Source: Apteryx mantelli
Taxonomy: Eukaryota > Chordata > Aves > Apterygiformes > Apterygidae
DNA: 64,000 nt
NCBI RefSeq assembly: GCF_036417845.1
Contig: NC_089978.1
Coordinates: 35,890,682 to 35,954,681 of the forward strand
Reading direction: 5' to 3'
The notes below the pieces were generated by a model, which saw only the letters and a program-made list of their open reading frames with translations, was not told the origin of the DNA and searched no databases. Below are positions 60,826 through 64,000 of this stretch, one piece after another (position 1 is the stretch's first letter; each line of letters opens with the position of its first letter). Position numbers and translations under genes: made by a program.

Positions 60826-63800
60826 GAGGTATGCCTGTAGTACACTTTTTGCTCAGCCAGTGCTTCCTATACTGGGGGAGGGGCAATATTTTGTAATATG
60901 TGGGGTGATAACATTCCTAGACAATAGGGACTTGATGGATGGTGCTCTGAATCCAAGTGTTTTAACAGTGATAGTAACTTTATCATGTTCACATATCTGT
61001 CCAGTACTTAATTCTCTTTTTACTCTATTTCTCATCAGGAAGAAGTATTTAAACAACTCATCTTCCTTATTCTTGTCCAGAAGACAAGTGTTGCATAGAA
61101 AGAAGATAAAAACCCCTGGGTTTCTTTGCTGGTAGATAGTTGTGCTCTTACACCTGTGCAAAACCTGAAATTGTTTCCTTCTGGCTTGCTCACTACCCAA
61201 GATGCGACATGTTCCAGCATACCTAATGTACAAATGCTGCAGTTCAAGTAGACCTGGCATGAAGCTACTCAGATGATTAGACCCTGCCTAGGTGGGGAGG
61301 TAGCCTCTTGTAAATGCAATTTGCAGGCACTACTTTAAACACAACTGACTGCAGTATTGGTGGAAGGAGTGATACAAATAAAACAGATAATTTGACCTGT
61401 GGTAGTTCAAAAAAAAAAAAAAAAAAGGAAGTGTAGAGGAAGCTAAAATTAAGTGACTTAAGCAACTGCTCCAGTTATTTTTGCATTAACATATTTATGA
61501 TTTCATCATATAGTGATTCATTTCCTAGGCTAAACTTAACCCTAGCCTAATTTTGAGAGTTGGACCTCCAGTAAATTCAAGTTGTCCGCTTCTAGTTGCT
61601 CTTCTTTCTTGCTGTCCTATGGCATTGCATCATGAATTAGCTGCTCACCAGTTCAGGCCTTTCTTCCCCACTGGAACATTACTGCTTCAGACAGATGAAG
61701 TCTCTTTTTGGATGCTAACTAGCCTGGCTGATAGTGCTCTGGTATACTGTGAATTCCCTGTTATCTTAAAAAAAAAAAAATTGAGTCAATAGCAGTATTA
61801 TTAAAAACAAATAGACTGTGTCTGGTAATTTTCCTAGCCTCACAAGGAAAATCTAATTATAAAACCCACCCAGAATACACTTGATTGGCTCAGGTGGGGA
61901 GGTAGGCTGAATGGTGATGTAGCCCCCCATTAGTGGGGAAGAAAAAGGTTGAAAGGTTGAATTATTTATTTCTCTAGTTACTTTTTTATTTGACTAACCA
62001 CATTAGTTACTATTTCCTTGCTTTTAATAAAACCTGAACATCGTGTTTGCAACATATAACTCAGTATACGCTGGCCTATATTTAGTGTATTGTAGCTGTA
62101 AAGTGCAAAACTATAGTTTGTATCGTAAACTACAGAGTGAAAAGTTTGTAATAAAAGAATAGAATACGTGTTTCTGATGAATAGTAGGTCTGTTTTTAAT
62201 CTTGTCTGTGAGTGACATTATACATTCAGAACTTTTTTATTAAATACATGTTTTTTTAAACAACTAACATACAAGATTTTGCAAGTATTTAAGGAACAAG
62301 ACAACATTAAGTCTTTATAAAAAGTTTGGCATTGTTGCTTTGAAATTGGTTGAATGTAGCTTTGAAATAGCCCTTTATCTTGCTACTTATTTTTGACAGT
62401 GTTTTTATGATGCAGGATGTATGCTATTACTTCAAGCTATTGAATAGTCATCCATCGCACTGTTGCTCCACAGCTTTTATGTTGGAAACATATGAGGAAA
62501 ACAAAAACCAAAGAAATAAGTGGTTTAAAAACTGAACAAATATGTTAAAGATGTTTTTAGGTAAAGTCATACCATTAGAAATGCTGTTTACCTTCCAGAT
62601 ATTTTTAAAATCTAGTAAAGTAGATCCCCCAATAGGTCACAGCTTTGTATGCTTCACTGCTTTCAACATCTGTCTGTACAGCTATATTTAGAACTGCTTA
62701 GAGACGGATTACTCTGCCTCTGATGTATTATTTTCTTGTTACTTCCATACAAGTATACAAAAATCTTGATGATTTTATGATTTGATTGTATCTTCTTAGA
62801 AAAATACCTCAGTCATTTACAGAAAATTAGAAGTCTTGGTCAATATCCTCTTCCTTCCCCAGTAAAATGAGGAAGAAGAGCTCATAGAAGTATGCCAGTA
62901 TACATCTCTGTCATTTATTTTCCTAATATCTTTTACATTTTGGCAAGTTTTAATGATTTATCTTTAAAAAATTTCATAAATTTTATTTGACCCATGGGAA
63001 GCAATTTAAAACATCTCAATTTCCTGTGCATTTTGTGACCTTTGTTAGCTTGGTAGGTTACAGGAACTCAAATTAATGCCCACCTCCCATCCCTAGAAGA
63101 CAGGCTGCACTGGCAATTTAATAGCTATATATTCTGTTAGCCTGCTGCAGCCAGTAGACAACATGTTAGCTCAGAACCAGCCAAAGCTGTGTGTTCTTTA
63201 CCAGATGGTAGAGATCTCTCTCTATCATAAGAGACCTCTGGGCATACCGTTGCTGGGATGTTTATGGGATACAGGAGAGAAGGGAAGGACTTTGGATGAG
63301 CTTGTGTAGGATATTGTGTTGGTGGAGGGAACAAGATAATTGCATTGGAAGGGACTTTTGAAACGTAGGACGCCAAAGCAGGGAAACCTTATCTCATTAG
63401 TTCTGTTGTTCACTATTACTTGCTTGTTCTGTTACTTTCCTACACTGTAATTTTGGGTGCTGTGCTTGAGATGTCATTATGGGGATCCAGTTTTCAGAGC
63501 AAGGGTGGTCATCTTCTACAAAGCATATCTCCAGGTAGCTTCCAAAAAGAAGACACTTCAACTAGTAATTACTGTTGTGCAATTTCCAGCAGCATTTGTT
63601 TTTGTAAAATTCTCAAACATAATCCTGATGGAAATCCTTTATGGAAACCCAGAATGATGTATGAGTCTGAAAGATAAAAGCTCTATACAGTTCCCGAGAT
63701 TATTCCTCTCTGATTTCAGGAAGAATAGTTTTTTTGTCTAATTATATGCATTTTCCTGAAAAAACAGAATTGATTACAATTGATTTCAATTCTGGTATTT

Positions 63801-64000
63801 CAAACTGTACTGTTAAAATTTGTACATCCTTGTGAACTATTTCAATTAGTTTTATAAAAATGTCCTTCTTTCTCTAGTGTTTATGCATTTCAGTATATGC
63901 ATTGTGTTGAGCTACTCTCTGTCCTTCCTCCCTTTCTGACACTGTATAACTTTGTTCATGTGTTTATACACTGTGATTTATGTCATGATTGGGGTTTACT

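Larger units (their letters stand above)
59402..60837 (-). mobile_element. Tigger1-like DNA transposon, internally deleted
   Basis: A 1,436-bp pogo-family (Tc1/mariner superfamily) element. The ends are inverted: CAGGCACACCTCGG at the left and the complement of CAGGCATACCTCATTTTATT at the right. A TA duplication lies on both sides (59400-59401 and 60838-60839), the target site of this superfamily. From the left end onward the DNA follows the mammalian Tigger1 consensus as I remember it, and many of the differences are CpG-type decay. The full mammalian element is about 2.4 kb. This copy lacks the 5' leader and start of the transposase and most of the catalytic core. The transposase lies on the - strand, antisense to VWA8. 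A 15-bp unit near the right end (60781-60825) is present three times, where I recall two. Confidence 0.93.
54726..64000 (+). other. VWA8: VWA8 intron 4 (5' part, continues past the window)
   Basis: At least 9,275 bp, opening with GCAAGT. I looked for the next VWA8 segment (beginning C-A-V-R-A-A-T-E-G) and did not find it, so exon 5 lies beyond the window. The intron holds AT-rich DNA near 57080-57175, a TG/TATG microsatellite (58687-58747) and the Tigger transposon (59402-60837). It also has two poly(A) tracts, near 61409-61427 and 61768-61780. Confidence 0.8.

Noticed and set aside
60494-61135. 213-codon + strand frame at the right end of the Tigger
   Set aside because: It is antisense to the transposase and runs out into intron sequence; no motif.
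54726-64000. VWA8 exon 5
   Set aside because: I searched by eye for the segment that follows D-Q in VWA8 (C-A-V-R-A-A-T-E-G type) and found none, so it is taken to lie outside the window.

Overview
The window reads as a nuclear chromosome segment from a bird or close sauropsid relative. The evidence is several CR1 retrotransposons ending in the ATTCTGTG-type octamer, an AT-rich background with one sharp CpG island, and long introns with standard vertebrate splice sites. It is not prokaryotic: there are no operons or ribosome-binding sites, and nearly all of the longer open frames are chance frames or transposon remains.

The only host gene I can support is the 5' part of VWA8, on the + strand. 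VWA8 encodes a large mitochondrial AAA+ ATPase with a C-terminal von Willebrand A domain. Exon 1 (29714-29858) lies inside a CpG island at about 29345-30260. Exons 2, 3 and 4 follow at 41616-41693, 52372-52502 and 54615-54725. The four pieces join in frame to 155 codons: an Arg-rich presequence and the start of the first ATPase module. Intron 4 appears to use a GC donor and runs beyond the window; I found no fifth exon.

The first 29 kb is intergenic, upstream of VWA8. It holds an old CR1 fragment (about 9620-10120), a large broken CR1 on the + strand (about 11640-13906) and a second, inverted CR1 on the - strand (27730-28890) only about 450 bp from the CpG island. The two younger copies share private lesions and long tracts that look identical, interrupted by a short divergent island. 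Intron 1 holds another decayed CR1 (about 33620-35168) and an ancient repeat near 37.0-37.3 kb. Intron 2 holds a MIR-like piece, an old CR1-like fragment (46.5-47.1 kb) and a well preserved CR1 on the - strand (49574-50522).

The most notable object is in intron 4: a 1,436-bp DNA transposon (59402-60837) with terminal inverted repeats and a TA target duplication. Its DNA and its broken transposase closely resemble Tigger1/TIGD1, a pogo-family element I know from placental mammals. Its presence inside an avian-looking gene suggests horizontal transfer or a wider host range than I know of. It has lost most of the catalytic core. I saw no tRNA, rRNA, CRISPR or new defence or metabolic system, and make no such claim.
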